Assembly: GCA_964304625.1 (NCBI GenBank)
Contig: OZ199838.1
Coordinates: 6,634,001-6,698,000 of the forward strand
Direction of reading: 5' to 3'
Source of the DNA: Kudoa neothunni
Lineage: Eukaryota; Cnidaria
DNA: 64,000 nucleotides
Shown piece after piece: positions 62,101 through 64,000 of the stretch. Position 1 is the stretch's first letter; each line of letters opens with the position of its first letter. The position numbers and the translations under genes were made by a program. The notes under the pieces are model-generated. The model was not told the origin of the DNA. It ran no database searches and saw only the letters and a program-made list of their open reading frames with translations.

Positions 62101-62720
62101 CGAAAGGAGCAAGTGGATTAAAAATATTTAATTATTTATTTTGTATTTTACTGGTAATTTTAAGTTGGTATTCGTTATACAATTAAACTAACAAAAATTT
62201 TAAAAAAGAACTTGGTTGAATAATTACTTTAAACAAATAAATAGATATTCAAATATGATATTCATAAAGTATAATATATCAATAAATTTTTGTAATTAAA
62301 GCTCCGTATTGAATAAACATAAAATTATGGAGTGAACTGTTCCAAAAATTAGTCGAAACGATGTACGTAAAGAAATTTAAGCGTCTGATTCTAAAACTGA
62401 ATGAATCTCCTATTGGCACTGGCTATTGACACGTAAGCTTTTAATCTAAAATAGAAATATGCTTGTGCCGAGTTCAATTTTAATCCCGGCGACTCCTATT
62501 TATAGTTGATCTATAAAATTTATTATTTATAATTAAATACAGTCAAAACTACATCGACCTTGAAATTATGATCCGTGTCAATAGCCACTTCCTCTCTTAT
62601 TTTCTTCCACTACACCCGCCGTATCAAGGCGAAATTAAACCGTATTTTGCTTACCCCTTTCAAACCAAATTTCATCAATAATTTAGAATTTAAATATATA
62701 AAAAACACATACAAATGAAC
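59102..62720. other. Probable long intron or spacer, AT-rich
   Basis: No exon recognised. A piggyBac-type terminus (read leftward from about 60036, CACCCTCTAAAATTTGTTGG) lacks a partner. An isolated CAGGGGTAGGCATAACG at 61433 looks like a hAT end without a match. A GCGCATGCGCGCG palindrome lies near 62090. Confidence 0.4.
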
Positions 62721-62829
62721 TTCCAAGAAACATCCTGTCAAATTCCAGAAATTTTGTGGGATAATATAGGTGATCATTGTCTATATCATACGTGACTGTA
62801 TCTTCTTGGTCGATTAATTCCGCTGCATC
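62721..62829 (-). CDS. Single coding exon of a minus-strand gene
   Basis: A 109-nt segment with acceptor (TTCAAG) and donor (GTTCATTTG). The frame reads DAAELIDQEDTVTYDIDND and then HLYYPTKFLEFDRMFLG, acidic then aromatic-rich. It may be an upstream exon of the gene at 58 kb, 3.6 kb away on the same strand, but nothing proves the link. Family not recognised. Confidence 0.5.
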
Positions 62830-64000
62830 CTTGAACATAAAATAAATTGTAAATCAACTCTCAGCAACCTCTTAAAATGTTCTAGTGGGTTTAATCCTTT
62901 TAACACGAGATTTTTCATTGTTAATAAAATTTATTTTAAGGGATTATTTATAGTTTCGGTTATTTTAAAATTATATGAAAAAATTTAATTCAACATTTAA
63001 ATAATCGGCACATTAAGCCTTAAGATAAAGAAAACCGAATCCCGTAGATTAATGTCTGACTAAACTTTAAAACTATACCAATAATTTATACATATTACAC
63101 AAGACAAACTTAAAAAACTAAAACTAACGGTGAAATCGTCTTAAAAATATTAAATTAGCATTAGCGTTATTTAATTTTAGAAAATTTTACGAGTTTTGAG
63201 GCAATCAGAATTAAGATGATCGAGAAAATAGACCTAACGAGTGTCATGTAGTTAACCAGTTTTTATTTTTCTGTTTTATAATCACAATGTATAGCAAAAT
63301 TTAATCATAAATAGTGATATTATATATAAATAAAATGGTCTTCCCCTGTGTGTGGAGAATATTTCTATATTGCCATTTAACATGTCATAAATTAACATAA
63401 GTATTGGAATTTTAATAGTTGTTCTAAATAATTTAATTAGCTAATATATATAAGCTTGTCCAGCAAGTTTATAATCAAGTTCGATAAAAGCGATCCAATA
63501 AAAATAAGCTTTTTGGGCAAGGGTATCAAATTAATGAAATAGCATGAAAGGAACTATTTGTTTAAAGTCAACTGATTCTTCGTTCTTTTTTAATGTAAAA
63601 GATAAGAAAATAAATTGTTACAGCGTGATTTCCATCGTTAATACAATTATCATTTCTAACTAGAGAGTTCAATCAATTATGTGCAAAATATTCTACCAAA
63701 TTGATGAGTTAGCTTTATAAAATTAAAATCTTCATCAGCTAATGTAATTAAGGGAAAAAATATTTAGAGGCTACAATAATTTATTGCTTTCCAGACTTTT
63801 TTCAATTAAAGAGTACTGCTTAAACATGAAAGCTCAATGGACCCTTTTTTAGTCCAAAATGTAATTAAATGCTTATGAAATTATGGAGATATTCTATATA
63901 ACAACATTAATGTTACGTTAATTATTCAAAAAATGACTCATTGCTAATTCGAGCTCAAAAAATTAACGAAAACCAAACTTTGACCCTAAATAACTTTGGA
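62830..64000. other. AT-rich end of window
   Basis: No gene or element recognised. Confidence 0.4.

Noticed and set aside
1-64000. CRISPR arrays, bacterial operons or viral insertions
   Set aside because: No regularly spaced repeats; genes have introns; no viral structural or polymerase motifs seen.

Overview
This is an AT-rich animal nuclear window with short introns (many of 40-80 nt), GT-AG splicing and dense remnants of cut-and-paste DNA transposons. Protein similarities (THADA, an OXSR1/SPAK-Fray kinase, ZNF593, BRAP-like) and a tandem array of secreted, diverged gamma-glutamyltransferase-like (GGT) genes point to an insect. A parasitoid wasp is my best inference: GGT-like proteins are established venom components of aphidiine wasps such as Aphidius, whose genomes are known to be GC-poor. 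The species is not proven by the sequence.

Layout. 1-8.5 kb: the 3' end of a coiled-coil, BRAP-like gene (+), convergent with THADA (-, 1.49-7.67 kb), then a small unassigned ORF. 8.5-11.3 kb: AT-rich spacer. 11.3-35.1 kb: five GGT-like genes, all on the minus strand and each about 2.15 kb long; I call them GGT1 to GGT5. Every gap between them holds a transposon or transposon remnant (hAT, piggyBac MITE, pogo fragment, hAT plus pogo). 36.3-43.3 kb: a 12-exon OXSR1/Fray kinase gene (-) whose 4.5-kb intron carries a decayed piggyBac in the opposite orientation. 45.3-47.0 kb: a Merlin transposase relic and a hAT element with a perfect 8-bp target-site duplication. 47.4-48.2 kb: ZNF593-like gene and a small membrane-protein-like ORF (-). 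49.4-57.6 kb: a transposon field (pogo-type MITE, a hAT-like element, a 1.54-kb inverted-repeat element with 6-bp duplications and a tRNA-like fragment inside, a pogo element with recognisable dead transposase, a hAT copy, a piggyBac-like MITE). 58.0-62.8 kb: exons of an unrecognised minus-strand gene.

The GGT array is the most interesting part. GGT1-GGT4 keep the fold landmarks (N-terminal Cys-Ser-Arg/Lys region, Gly-rich loop, autoprocessing region, C-terminal Gly-Tyr-like end), but all four have lost the acidic substrate-binding motif that follows the small-subunit start and the canonical PLSxM loop. GGT3 has in addition replaced the catalytic Thr with Ser, the substrate-binding Arg with Gly and one oxyanion-loop Gly. 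GGT5 keeps those loops but carries three reading-frame breaks. GGT1-GGT4 share an upstream motif (two-part in three of them), and GGT1-3 have TATA boxes very close to the start codon, suggesting strong, co-ordinated expression. This looks like a duplicated secreted-effector family that left its enzymatic ancestor behind.
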